This document shows positions 45,246 through 56,063 of a stretch of 64,000 nt of DNA, one piece after another. The notes below the pieces were generated by a model. That model had not been told where the DNA came from and searched no databases. It worked only from the letters and a program-made list of their open reading frames with translations. Source of the DNA: Melampsora larici-populina 98AG31 (Eukaryota > Basidiomycota > Pucciniomycetes > Pucciniales > Melampsoraceae); NCBI RefSeq assembly GCF_000204055.1, contig NW_006768860.1, positions 140,421 through 204,420 on the forward strand. Reading direction: 5' to 3'. The position numbers were made by a program, and so were the translations under genes. Position 1 is the stretch's first letter, and every line of letters begins with the position of its first letter.

Positions 45246-45634
45246 GTTAGAGAATTCCACCTTGTGTGATCAGTAATATATCATATTTTTCCAGGATTGA
45301 ACCTGAACTTCCTTTGTTGGTACCTATACTTTCTTGTGTACAGTTAAGCTTGCGGTAATGAACACCTTGTCATCTTGTTTCAGTATGTCTTTGTTCAATT
45401 ATTTCACAATCTTTGCTACTCTAAAGTCCGTGTTTTCAAATCTGTGATTCATGAGACCTTGAAAGTTGGAGAACCCTATAAAATTGATCCTTTAGCTTTC
45501 ATCCCAGCTTTATGTTTAGTCCATCAGATATGTTTGTTTGTAGGCAAACAATGTCACAGAGACTCAAAGCATTAAGAGTTCACAATATTTGTAGACAGAT
45601 CATACTTGAGGATGAGAGTGATGGACAATTGACC
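45246..45634. other. Non-coding, nothing recognised
   Basis: No supported gene between the F-box 3' half and the left end of the next transposon. Confidence 0.35.
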
Positions 45635-45714
45635 AGGACCCCGGAATGCCCCTATGAAGGGTAGTGAAATAATTAGTTCCTTTTTGACTTCCGCGGTGTT
45701 AAAATTCATGGGAT

Positions 45715-46125
45715 GATAGTTTTCCGGAGGAGGCACGACGTAGGTGGGCGGTGTCCACGATTACGGGTAATGCAGTATGTGCATGTGCCTCAAATTATAA
45801 TCCACCAAAAGAGGACTGGTTCAATCCTATTGAAATGTAGTTTTGATTTCAATCCAGACGCATAAGCAAAAGGGTCTGGTCCAGATAGACCTTGAATCAC
45901 TAGTTATATATCCAGTGCCACGTCCTCTAAAATCAGGTTGATTATATAATGAGGAGCAGTTGAGAGAAAAGCGCTTTTCTTTCTCTCATCCGCTTACATT
46001 CTCACATCTGTCATCCAAACCTTTTTATACCAAGATTATCAAAACATCGTTATAAACAATAGCTTTATTGACTCTTATAACTTTTTGATTAATCTTATTG
46101 TTTTATTCCAAATTATTTTTCAAAT
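45715..46125 (+). repeat. Split direct repeat A1
   Basis: 411 bp, from GATAGTTTTCCGGAGGAGG to CAAAT, repeated without visible change at 51966-52376. It carries the probable promoter and leader, ending 107 bp before the gag ATG. Confidence 0.95.
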
Positions 46126-46232
46126 TTTTTCAAACTTTTAGCGAGATACCTTATTCATCCCTCATCTATATCTAATTCTTCGTTATCTCTATTATCTTCG
46201 CTAAGCAAGAGCAACACGGAATAAAACCAAAA

Positions 46233-48031
46233 ATGTCAAACACGATTTCAGATGCAACCGCCGCTTTAAGCAACATAACACCAACAACCGGACTGCAACA
46301 AAACACGACACAACCTGTCACGAGCAACTTGACTCAACAAACTATAAGTAGTTTGACGGCCACTGAAGGGGAAACCGGCCCGGCCGTACCAGTAGAAGCG
46401 GATACCCGTGTGATACCAGCGGAAAATCATCCTAATGCCTTTGGAAGATATAATCGGCAAATGTTAATATCGAACTACCTCAACAGAGGTAAGGGTGAGC
46501 GACGTTTTGCCCATCTAAAATAAACTTAATATATTCTTGTCAGATAAATTATTAAGAAAACAAAAAGCTAACGAAAAACTCTTTTTAATAGAAACAGCAC
46601 CAGGTTCTCCAAAAACCACAAGCATTAGTTCAAACGACAAAACAAACAGCGAGTCCACTCGTAAGCAATCCATCCACCTAAAATAATGGTGTAATCAGAG
46701 ATACTGAAACAATATTTCTGAATTATGTCTGAAGAGAGCGTTGACAAATCGAAGCAAAAAGAACTAACAGTGGTAGACGTCAGTGCGGCGTACAAACAAG
46801 TACCAGCTAGGAAAGGTACGTCCTCAAAGACTTTATGGGCGATAAACGATTCCAATCTATGAACTCATGTTAATCACAATAATCGTCCAAATGTTTTCCA
46901 GATAAAAACACACCCCAAACAAACGTTGAAGAAAATCGAAACAAACCTAAAGACATGGACGATGCGCAGCGTATGATGAGACAGGAGTTCTGTAGCTTAT
47001 TTGGAACATCGCAAAAGTTACCGAAAATCCACAAAAACACTCCAGCGAACGAAGTCAATTTACAAGACTCGGATTCATCCATGGACGATACATCCTTCGC
47101 TCGAGCAGTTCACTTGTGGAATCAAATGCAAAACAACAGACAATCTTCATCTGGGATGAAAGATGTCATCGACTTAACAACTAGAGAAGATACACCAACT
47201 CCCCTAATCAGCAAACCACACAGCTTTACTAAAGATTTCAAACTGCCAGAATCAACCTTTTCAGAAGGAGGCCTCAATTTCGACTTCAGCATTGCTCCAG
47301 ACGCTAGAGCTCAATCTTTACCGTTGTTCTTCCATAAGAACATGCAAGCTCTCCAAGGACAACTGCCTCTAACCATTTTCAATTGAGGATGGCAACAAAC
47401 GGCTAGCGACAACCATGTCGATTACAGAAAGTCGGATAAAGAGGTAGAAAAATATCGCGGTCATCCTTTTCCTGGTGAATGGACTCAATCACGATTTGAG
47501 TGGGGCGAAAACATGGAAAACTTCATTGCAACACTCAGAGACGATTACAATTTCCCCGGCTTCGCTGACGCTATGGAGGTCCATCGCAAAAATGTTTACA
47601 GAATCTTCAGAGAACAGAGGTCTTGGGTGATAGCCTTCAAATACGATCTAACAATTTGGAAAGCCGTCTTTGCTGTTAGGAACCCAGACAAACACGTTCC
47701 AAATCCGTCACTTGAACCAGTAGGACTGGTAAACGAGATCTTCTACAACGCGAGAGCTCAGGAAGACCTCAACACAGACGACAACCCATACCGAAAAGGT
47801 GGTCCGAAGAATGGTAGAAATCCTTACTCAGACATATTGACCGACCCCCCTACCACTCTCACATTCACAAGACCAGTGACTGGCCCTACGCGACACTATA
47901 TCGAGAGGAAAGATAAAACTCAAGTAAAGAACAATGGACCGTATGGTAATTACAAGGGTAAAAACTTCAACCCCAATCATCAAAAACCCTCCACAGACAA
48001 TAAGGGTAAGGGGAAAGAAAAAGAAACGTAG
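46233..48031 (+). pseudogene. gag-like ORF1 of the YR retrotransposon, with introns and one stop
   Basis: Four in-phase segments joined by GT-AG introns: 46233-46488, 46592-46660, 46735-46815 and 46902-48031. The joined protein begins MSNTISDATAALSNITPTTG, is Thr/Asn/Gln-rich at first, then contains RFEWGENMENFIATLRDDYN and WVIAFKYDLTIWKAVFAVRN, and ends in a Lys/Asn-rich basic tail (NGPYGNYKGKNFNP) typical of nucleic-acid-binding gag. One TGA at 47384 interrupts an otherwise continuous frame; a CGA-to-TGA transition explains it. Gag packages the RNA in this class. The intron interpretation rests on sequence only. If instead there are no introns, ORF1 is several short frames. Confidence 0.7.
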
Positions 48032-48246
48032 GCCACCTTTCTCATGAGAAACCCTTCTTTTTCTTTTCTAATAATCTATTCTAAGCCACAATTGTTAAAA
48101 ATTGCGACTACCGTCCTTCTTGTCATGTTTCACGGAATAAGGCTTTATTTCAATATGTAATTATTACAATACTCATGTAAAATTGTTTCTTTCCTTTTTC
48201 TCGTTTGATGTTATACTTGAAATACACACTCGTTTATTGAAATAGT

Positions 48247-50067
48247 TCCAATGAGATAAGCTCCACAAGTGAAACTTCAGGATCCGAACTCGATTTTTCT
48301 TCTACTTCACCTAGTCTGCAAACTTCATTAGGAGAAGATGAGGATGGCGACACTCTGATGGAAAACCCAAATCTAGTATGGCCAGGTGAAATATCCTGCG
48401 AGATGAACATCACTGAGTGGGAAAAAGCCTTGAGGTCAGCAGGTTTATTCGATGAATACAAGGACATCTTGACCGGTTTCAAGATTGGATTCGACCAAGG
48501 GATCCCCCATCACTTCCTTATCGACTGCAAATGGTATACACCATCTAACCATTCATCCTCTGAATTGGCGAAAGAGAAGATAAAATCAAACATGGAGAAA
48601 GAGAAACTTGCAGGCAGAATCTTCGGTCCTTTCACGCATGAAGAAGTCCATAAGAAAGTAGGTTTCTTTAGGACAAACCCCATGGGAGCAGTGGTCAATG
48701 GCGATGGATCAGTTAGGCCATTAAATGATTTATCGTACCCTCGAAACGATCCAGACATTCCATCCGTCAATTCATTTGTCAACGCGGATGATTTTAAGAC
48801 AACCTGGGACGACTTCGCTAAAGTCTCAAGTTTCTTCCGCACATCGAACCAACCCCTCTTATTAGCGCTTTTCAACTGGGAAAAGGCTTATCGCCAGATC
48901 CCAACCATGTTAGAACAACAGCCATACATGATGATTCAAGACGCAGATGGAAATATTTGGTGGGATACGAGAATTGGTTTCGGCGGAGTAGCAGGTTGTG
49001 GGTCATTCGGAAGACCAGCAGACGCCTGGAAACGTATCATGAAACATGAATTCGACGTAGTAGAAATATTCAGATGGGTAGATGACGCACTTTTTATAAA
49101 AACTTTAGATTCAAATCTCATTATGAAGGATGTCGTAGACAGGAGTTTAGAACTAGGTGTGATAACAAACAAAGAGAAAATGCAGAATTTTAAAGAAGAA
49201 CAAAAATTCATAGGCTTTATTTGGAATGGGGTATCAAAAACAGTCCGATTACCTGAAGAAAAGTTAGACCAAAGAAAAGCACAAATTGACGATGCACTTA
49301 AACCCAACAAGAAATTCACGTTCAACGAAGTCGAGGTACTTACAGGACGACTCGTTCACGTAACGTTGATGCTTCCCCAACTTAAATGTTACATGACTTC
49401 GCTATACCGATGGAAGAAGAGTTGGTTTTACAAGCACGCAACTCAAAATCTCCCCCAAGATGTCAAGATGGATTTACTACACTGGAGATTAATGCTCTCA
49501 GATTTTGAACACACACGTTTGATAAGATTCTCAGACCCTTTAGATATAGGGTGGGTAGGAGATGCATCACCAAGTTACGGAGTAGGAGTGTTGATTGGAA
49601 AGAAATGGTTTCAAGTGAAACTCAAGGCAGGGTGGGAAGAATCAGGAAGAACCAAAAGGGGTATTGCATGGCTAGAAACGGTAGCAATCAGAATCGGCTT
49701 ATGGCATATCATTTCCCACGGCAATTATGAAGGGAAGTCACTGATTGTATGGACTGACAATACAACAAGTCAGAATGCGATTACAAATAGGAGATCAAAC
49801 GACCTAGAAGTAAACAGAGAGTGGCGAAAGATACAACAACTTTCAATTTCATGTCATATGGACTTGATAGCGAAGAGAGTAATCTCTAAGAAGAATGATG
49901 CAGACGATATATCGAGAGGTGAAGGAAAAGATCACGTAAAAGACGAGGCGAACAGAGTATGGGTCTCACTACCAAGAGATCTTGTAAGTTGTTTTACGCA
50001 AAATGAAGTCAAAGGTGAAAATTGTGAGGCCTTGAGCAGACAATTTCCAGGGCTTGTTTGCGACTGA
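48247..50067 (+). CDS. Reverse transcriptase/RNase H of the YR retrotransposon
   Basis: The longest frame begins at ATG 48358 (569 residues), but the same frame is open from about 48247 (SSNEISSTSETSGS). It may be reached by splicing from the gag end (donor at GAAAC/GTAGGC, acceptor AAATAG) or by reinitiation. RT blocks: FFRTNPMGAVVNGDGSVRPL (template region), LLALFNWEKAYRQIP, GFGGVAGCGSFGRPADAW, and the catalytic FRWVDDALFIK, with the DD pair preceded by Val as in DIRS-like enzymes. The RNase H domain follows: GWVGDASPSYGVGVLIG (first Asp), AWLETVAIRIGL (Glu), IVWTDNTTSQNAI (second Asp) and KKNDADDISRG (last Asp). All catalytic acids appear present. No lesions. Confidence 0.88.
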   Translation, partial: SNEISSTSETSGSELDFSSTSPSLQTSLGEDEDGDTLMENPNLVWPGEISCEMNITEWEKALRSAGLFDEYKDILTGFKIGFDQGIPHHFLIDCKWYTPSNHSSSELAKEKIKSNMEKEKLAGRIFGPFTHEEVHKKVGFFRTNPMGAVVNGDGSVRPLNDLSYPRNDPDIPSVNSFVNADDFKTTWDDFAKVSSFFRTSNQPLLLALFNWEKAYRQIPTMLEQQPYMMIQDADGNIWWDTRIGFGGVAGCGSFGRPADAWKRIMKHEFDVVEIFRWVDDALFIKTLDSNLIMKDVVDRSLELGVITNKEKMQNFKEEQKFIGFIWNGVSKTVRLPEEKLDQRKAQIDDALKPNKKFTFNEVEVLTGRLVHVTLMLPQLKCYMTSLYRWKKSWFYKHATQNLPQDVKMDLLHWRLMLSDFEHTRLIRFSDPLDIGWVGDASPSYGVGVLIGKKWFQVKLKAGWEESGRTKRGIAWLETVAIRIGLWHIISHGNYEGKSLIVWTDNTTSQNAITNRRSNDLEVNREWRKIQQLSISCHMDLIAKRVISKKNDADDISRGEGKDHVKDEANRVWVSLPRDLVSCFTQNEVKGENCEALSRQFPGLVCD

Positions 50068-50328
50068 GAAACAAAAAAAAAAAAAAAATCTCGAATCTCG
50101 TTATTAACCATGTACCCTGTTTCATATATTTCTACATACGTGTGATGAAACAAATGTTATATAAATCTGTATAAATATGTACCCTATGAGAAATGAAAAT
50201 TCGCTCCTTTGTCTGTAAAAATCCTTTTGATGGAAGAGAAAAATGTTTTGAGAAACAGAAAATAACCTTGAACTCCCAGAAAATTCGTTTAAGCAATCAT
50301 ATCAATATAATCAATTCATCAATAAATA

Positions 50329-51387
50329 ATGTCTTTATCACAAGAACATTTAAAAACCATCTCACAGTTCCTGAGTCGAGGAGACGACAAAATACATTAC
50401 AACGATCTCCAACAACACATCCTAGACGGATGGAAATGGAATACCATTGTTAGCTACAATGGCGCAGTGAAGAAATTCTTAAGATGTACGAACAAAAAGG
50501 CGCAAAGAAATTTCGATTTACCAGCTACAGCGGACGAAATTTACGATTTCTGTGTATGGGCAGGGAGAACTAAGAAAGGCCCATCAAAAGAAGATATCCT
50601 ATCACAAACATTAGAGAAATACTTATATGGACTCAAAGCATGGCATCTATACCACAGAGAAGATTTTCCTAAAGTAAATGATGCAACTATCAAATTGATG
50701 TTAATAGTGTCTAAGAAGATAGATGCAACGATCCCAAAAGGAGATGGAAAGAAAGCGATTCATTTAAATCATTTGATATTTCTAGTTTCAAAATTAGTCC
50801 ATGGAGGAGAAAAAGAACTCGCTATATTAGATACGATCCTGTGCTCATTCTGGGGTTTAGCTAGGCTAGGTGAAATGACAGGAGACAAGCATGATTCTGA
50901 TGAAATAATACGTAAATCTGATGTAAGAATTATGGGGGAAGATTCAGAAGAGGAAGGATTTATTTCACTTAGAGGAGCTAAAACCGCAAAACCAGGTGAA
51001 ATTCAATTCTTACAATTTAAACAACTAAATAACATGTTATGCCCTCTGGCGGCAATCAAAAGACGGCTAGCAAAAGTCTCTAACGACGACGATCCTCTAT
51101 TTAGTTATTTAAACGGTACAACAAGAATATCACTATCAAAACAGACAGTAATTTCCATATGCCAAAAGATATGGCAAGAAGGTGATTTCAAAGGCCTGAC
51201 AGGACACTCTTTTAGAGTTGGCGGAGCTTCGCTAAGGTTTGTGTTAGGAGTCCCAATTACCGACATATGTAAGATTGGAAGATGGAAATCAGAAGCTTGG
51301 AAACTTTACATAAAACCTTACTCAGCACAAGAAATAATGAGTACACATGATATTCTGTTAGAATTAAACGAAAATAGATTACATTGA
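50329..51387 (+). CDS. Tyrosine recombinase of the YR retrotransposon
   Basis: 352 residues. The catalytic tetrad of the lambda-integrase fold is visible: Arg in FWGLARLGEMTG, His-x-x-Arg in LTGHSFRVGGASL, and the nucleophilic Tyr in WKLYIKPY about 35 residues later. The N-terminal SAM-like DNA-binding part includes IVSYNGAVKKFLRCTNK and EKYLYGLKAWHLYH. The enzyme would insert the circular DNA copy by site-specific recombination at the B-A junction. Starts 261 bp after the RT stop. Intact. Confidence 0.9.
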   Translation: MSLSQEHLKTISQFLSRGDDKIHYNDLQQHILDGWKWNTIVSYNGAVKKFLRCTNKKAQRNFDLPATADEIYDFCVWAGRTKKGPSKEDILSQTLEKYLYGLKAWHLYHREDFPKVNDATIKLMLIVSKKIDATIPKGDGKKAIHLNHLIFLVSKLVHGGEKELAILDTILCSFWGLARLGEMTGDKHDSDEIIRKSDVRIMGEDSEEEGFISLRGAKTAKPGEIQFLQFKQLNNMLCPLAAIKRRLAKVSNDDDPLFSYLNGTTRISLSKQTVISICQKIWQEGDFKGLTGHSFRVGGASLRFVLGVPITDICKIGRWKSEAWKLYIKPYSAQEIMSTHDILLELNENRLH

Positions 51388-51491
51388 GGAAGTTTATAAT
51401 TCGTACGGGTAGAATTATTTGCAAGGACACTATTGGGTCTGAAAGAATTGGGGTTTCAATTCAAAGGCTCAGGCTTTCAGCACCGAGTAGA

Positions 51492-51965
51492 GGTATAATA
51501 AACCTCAACCAGAATTCTTGATTCAAGTCACGAATCATTTAATTTTGGTCCTCCCTCTAGTGTGTTCTTAGACCCACGAGCCAATGTCCTACGAGTTTAA
51601 TAAGGATTATCTTCACGTACTCGAGAGTACTGGAAATATTTGCTGTACTATAACCATCAGCTCTTTACGGCTGGTATGAATAGATCCAGCGATCATTAAA
51701 TCCTTTCATTCTTCAAGTTATCAGAACCACTTTGATAACTTGACAGAAGAACTTGTAGATAAATTGACTCACTCAAAAATCGTAAAATTCTTTAACTCGA
51801 TGAATTTGATATTTTCGGGGTTTCTAAGCAAAACCCGAACACTGGTATCCTAGGGCATAATAGCCGGGGATACCTAGAGTTGAAATTAAGAAATCAGACT
51901 TTAGATATCCTAATTTCATCTCGAACGTGTACACTCTAGTTGGAATTACAGAGATAAAAAGTGGA
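51492..51965 (+). repeat. Split direct repeat B1
   Basis: 474 bp, from GGTATAATAAACCTCAACC to AGATAAAAAGTGGA, repeated at 52452-52925. It abuts A2 directly, so this B-A joint represents the circle junction. Confidence 0.95.
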
Positions 51966-52376
51966 GATAGTTTTCCGGAGGAGGCACGACGTAGGTGGGC
52001 GGTGTCCACGATTACGGGTAATGCAGTATGTGCATGTGCCTCAAATTATAATCCACCAAAAGAGGACTGGTTCAATCCTATTGAAATGTAGTTTTGATTT
52101 CAATCCAGACGCATAAGCAAAAGGGTCTGGTCCAGATAGACCTTGAATCACTAGTTATATATCCAGTGCCACGTCCTCTAAAATCAGGTTGATTATATAA
52201 TGAGGAGCAGTTGAGAGAAAAGCGCTTTTCTTTCTCTCATCCGCTTACATTCTCACATCTGTCATCCAAACCTTTTTATACCAAGATTATCAAAACATCG
52301 TTATAAACAATAGCTTTATTGACTCTTATAACTTTTTGATTAATCTTATTGTTTTATTCCAAATTATTTTTCAAAT
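51966..52376 (+). repeat. Split direct repeat A2
   Basis: 411 bp copy of A1. It is followed by 75 bp (52377-52451) before B2. Confidence 0.95.
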
Positions 52377-52451
52377 GCCATCCCTCCCACCCTTGCAAAG
52401 TAAATTCGAGATTCCAAAAATATCGAAGAATCACTAAGTTGAGGGCGAAAT

Positions 52452-52925
52452 GGTATAATAAACCTCAACCAGAATTCTTGATTCAAGTCACGAATCATTT
52501 AATTTTGGTCCTCCCTCTAGTGTGTTCTTAGACCCACGAGCCAATGTCCTACGAGTTTAATAAGGATTATCTTCACGTACTCGAGAGTACTGGAAATATT
52601 TGCTGTACTATAACCATCAGCTCTTTACGGCTGGTATGAATAGATCCAGCGATCATTAAATCCTTTCATTCTTCAAGTTATCAGAACCACTTTGATAACT
52701 TGACAGAAGAACTTGTAGATAAATTGACTCACTCAAAAATCGTAAAATTCTTTAACTCGATGAATTTGATATTTTCGGGGTTTCTAAGCAAAACCCGAAC
52801 ACTGGTATCCTAGGGCATAATAGCCGGGGATACCTAGAGTTGAAATTAAGAAATCAGACTTTAGATATCCTAATTTCATCTCGAACGTGTACACTCTAGT
52901 TGGAATTACAGAGATAAAAAGTGGA
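52452..52925 (+). repeat. Split direct repeat B2, end of the YR element
   Basis: 474 bp copy of B1, ending GTGGA where element sequence stops and the host transposon resumes (TTATAGACAG). Confidence 0.95.
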
Positions 52926-52959
52926 TTATAGACAGCTCGCTTTGATTCTGCCAATTTCT

Positions 52960-53534
52960 CAAACTTAACTAAGTCCCTCGCCAACGGCCCGAGGCTCAAG
53001 CGAGGGACTTACCTCAAAAACCCAGATTCTCGCGTGAGAAGTAGGCTGTATTCAGCAAAAATCCTCTACATCTTGACAACTTTTTTCTGGCTCATTGAAG
53101 TCCTTTTTGTGCAAAGAAATAAAACAATGGCCACAAGCCGTTACATAAGCTCCAACTTCCCGAAGTTCCATTTGTGGACTGGAAGTTACGCTGGCTCAGT
53201 GATTTGTTATTGGACTTTTTCACCGCTTCCTGAGCAGTGAGCGGGTTTGAAGCCTGTATTTCTCAGAAACCGGCGAAAAACTCCAATCTTGGACCACCCA
53301 AAAGTGCAAGTTCCCAAAAACATATCGGAGAGCTTGAAACACTAGCACGTGTAATGGACTCTTGCGAACAACCTTTTCTTTTTCATGGAGTGTTGTTTAT
53401 ATAGCCACAAAACCAAGAACGCAATGTAGCGGTTTTGAGCTCAATACAGCTCACTTCTCAAGCCAAATTTCTCGTATTTGAGGTAAGTCCCTCGCTCGAG
53501 CCTCGGGCCGTTGGCGAGGGACTTAGTTAAGTTT
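52960..53534. mobile_element. ~575 bp Mutator-like MITE
   Basis: Inverted ends AAACTTAACTAAGTCCCTCG and its inverse at 53515-53534, extending about 55 bp and containing CAACGGCCCGAGGCTC. Flanks GCCAATTTCT (52950-52959) and GCCGATTTCT (53535-53544) are a 10 bp duplication with one change. Inserted in the right remnant of the outer element. Confidence 0.82.
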
Positions 53535-54020
53535 GCCGATTTCTGCCTTGTTTTATTGCTGGTTTTTGCCATCGATGCCAGCCTTTGACCACTGCTTGTC
53601 TGTGCATACCCTGTTAGAACTATGGGTGAAGCCAGGAATGGACTTGGCGTTTTGGCAGGGGTGGGGATCCGCGGAAGTCAAAAAGGAACTTTTTATTTCA
53701 CTACCCTTTATAAGGGCATTCCGGGGTCCTAATTGACCTCAATTGACGAGTTAATTTCTAGCTCCAAGCTGAAAGTGGTGGTGGTGCGGATGTTAGGTGT
53801 GTGACATTTTGACTTTGCAATTGTATTTAATCTGATTGAGAGATTCTAGAGTGAAAGTGGATTGAAACTCGACATACAAAAGTTCAGCTCAGCAGAGCTG
53901 GAGCCTCAAACCATTCTCGATATAAAACTTGCGACAGGATTGGCTCTCTTTTGCGTTGGATTTCTTGACGATACATACATACAACCTCATACAAACGGCC
54001 CCTCAAGAATTCAAAACAAG

Positions 54021-55746
54021 ATGCCAACATCTAGTCGCTCAGCTCAGCTTGGGCTTTGGCGCGAGATTGTCTGGAGACGACACGTGGAGGCTCAGCCAGT
54101 AAACCGACATCTTGAGTTTATCCAACAGCGATTTGATGAACTTGACTCGGAAGGATTTGTTTGGTCTAAGGAGTCAATCCTTGGAATCTTCCTTCAACTT
54201 GGTCTACCAGACAGCCCACATGCTCCTTTCTCGAGGGTCAACATGATACTGGAATCTCGTGTTCTTCCAGGAATCGAACTATCATCTGAAGAGGTGACAG
54301 ATGCTATTCAAATCGAAGAATGGCGACATAAATCTCGTCCTCTAAGCCTTGTGGATCTACCCATTGAGCTATTTGACAAAATACTCGAAAAACTTGATTG
54401 CATAGCTAGGCTCGAAGCCAAGGAAGTTTACGAAAAAAAGAAGGAGCATATTGTGGCAATCACAGGTCCAGGTGAACGGACGCCATACTTGACCTACTTG
54501 CACCGAAACTCGCCAATCTTGAATAGCATTCAAACCCTTTCACTTACTTCCCGTGAAATATATCAACGTTGTCAACCATGGCTATGGCGAGTGAGTTTTC
54601 TTGATATCAACTCATGAATGAAGGAAACCTATTTAATCATGACCAATGGTTATGAACCATTCTAATTGACAGAAACTACAGTTTCCTACGTCTCTACCAG
54701 CACCAATAGAACTATGGACCGAAGATATTTTGATCAGACAAGGCCCCCATACCCGATCTCTATCACTCGGACTCTCAGAAAACTGCAGTCGACCTCCTGG
54801 CGAATTTGTCTACCATGATTCTTCGTACGATAACGTTATCCCTGGCTTACATCATGATAATCGGGTAGCATGCATCTCTCCAAAGAATGTAAGAGACTTG
54901 ATAGACCAGTGTCCCAACATCTCCACGCTGGTTATGGACTACGAATATTTTGAACAATCCGAAGACGCGGGAACAGAAGCTTTTCTGTTAGACCTGATCC
55001 CACTACTGTCGAGCCTCAAGTATCTTCGGCATTTCAAGGTGGGGGAAAGAGATAATGAGACAACCATGATTGAATTCCCATCTAGACTTGTCGCCAATCT
55101 ACCTTTGCTTGAATCGCTTACATGTGAAGGCTTTACATCACCCAGAGATCAACGAAAATCCGGTGATGATTCTTTTGGATTTAACTTATCCAAACTCAAA
55201 TTTTTATCAAGATTGCATCTATTGGGATTTGATGATATAGATGAAGAGTGGTGTCTTTACGACTGGCCAAGGACCATCACTGATCTTGCAATTGGTGAAT
55301 GTGGTAATTTATCACCAAGTTCAGCTCATCGAATCATCCACCACATCGCACCTTTTCTGCATAAGCTTGAGCTTACCTTCGCCCATCAGCGAGGTACACA
55401 CCCCCAGGAGCTCGATCCGACCTGGAATCCCCAAACTAGTTTCTCTCTTCCACTTCTGACTGACTTGGAGCTCTTTACTTGGAACACTAAATTGCTGGAT
55501 AGCTTTCAGGACTGCATCTCTATAAGCTGTTTCAAGTGGACCTACATAACACCAGAACATTGCCGGTCACTGAATAGGATTATTTGTGAAGCTGCTTGGC
55601 CACAGGTCAGGACACTGACTCTGGTTCCTTATCTATATCTGAGACGTTCTACTCGTGAGCTTCAATCTCAAGAAATTGAGGATCAACTACTTTCATTGGA
55701 GAAGCATTGTGAACAAGCCAATATAAAGGTGTCCATACTCAGGTAG
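54021..55746 (+). CDS. F-box-like protein, intact paralogue
   Basis: Two exons, 54021-54590 and 54673-55746, separated by a GTGAGT...CAG intron, 547 residues. The start ATG (MPTSSRSAQLGLWREIVWRR) matches the start of the pseudogene copy at 43872. An F-box core lies near residue 110 (LVDLPIELFDKILEKLD). The C-terminal half has irregular leucine-rich strands: LDLIPLLSSLKYLRHFKVGE, LSRLHLLGFDDIDEEWCLYD, SCFKWTYITPEHCRSLNRI. F-box proteins present substrates to SCF ubiquitin ligases; rust and other basidiomycete genomes carry many such F-box/LRR paralogues of unknown targets. Substrate unknown. No stops or shifts. Confidence 0.82.
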
Positions 55747-56063
55747 AGGAAGGTTTTCCGAGCCGTCAGGGAGATGATTGAAATGCTGTAAGTAGATGTG
55801 TGCTTCAATGGAGTTGAGAGGTTTTGATAATTTAATACAATAGAGAAATAGCATCATGGGATTGGTGAGGATGTTGCCTTCCCCATGCTGAAACACAGGG
55901 ACTTGGACCCTGGAGACCTTGACCTGTAACAATATGTAAGTGAATTCATACTTGCCAACACCACTCTTCAAATTCATAGTGTACTCATTCTATTTCTCAT
56001 TTGATTTGGACTTTCAAGGCCTCTTCTCAACAGTATCACACTCACCAACTGACACAGTATCAT
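55747..56063. other. Downstream region, no gene seen
   Basis: Includes an AACACAGGGACTTGGACCCT hairpin-like stretch near 55890, and otherwise nothing recognised. Confidence 0.35.

Larger units (their letters stand above)
45715..52925 (+). mobile_element. Tyrosine-recombinase retrotransposon, Ngaro/PAT type, full length
   Basis: Layout: A1 (45715-46125), gag (46233-48031), RT/RNase H (about 48247-50067), tyrosine recombinase (50329-51387), B1 (51492-51965), A2 (51966-52376), 75 bp, then B2 (52452-52925). A1 equals A2 (411 bp) and B1 equals B2 (474 bp) as far as I can compare. This split-direct-repeat order defines the Ngaro/PAT branch of DIRS-like elements, which copy through a circular DNA joined B-to-A and integrate with a recombinase rather than an integrase. 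That explains the lack of a target duplication. The intact recombinase and RT and the identical repeats point to recent activity; gag has one stop. Confidence 0.9.
45635..53730. mobile_element. Outer transposon: ~60 bp TIRs, 8 bp target duplication, host of the YR element
   Basis: Left end AGGACCCCGGAATGCCC continues through GGGTAGTGAAATAA and TTCCTTTTTGACTTCCGCGG. The right end at 53668-53730 is its inverse. The direct repeat AATTGACC flanks both ends (45627-45634, 53731-53738). All that remains of its own body is about 80 bp on the left and 200 bp on the right. The rest is the inserted tyrosine-recombinase retrotransposon and a MITE. hAT-like by duplication length; non-autonomous. Confidence 0.85.

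Noticed and set aside
48234..49325. Minus-strand frames opposite the RT
   Set aside because: Shadows of the plus-strand RT/RNase H frame, with no motif of their own.
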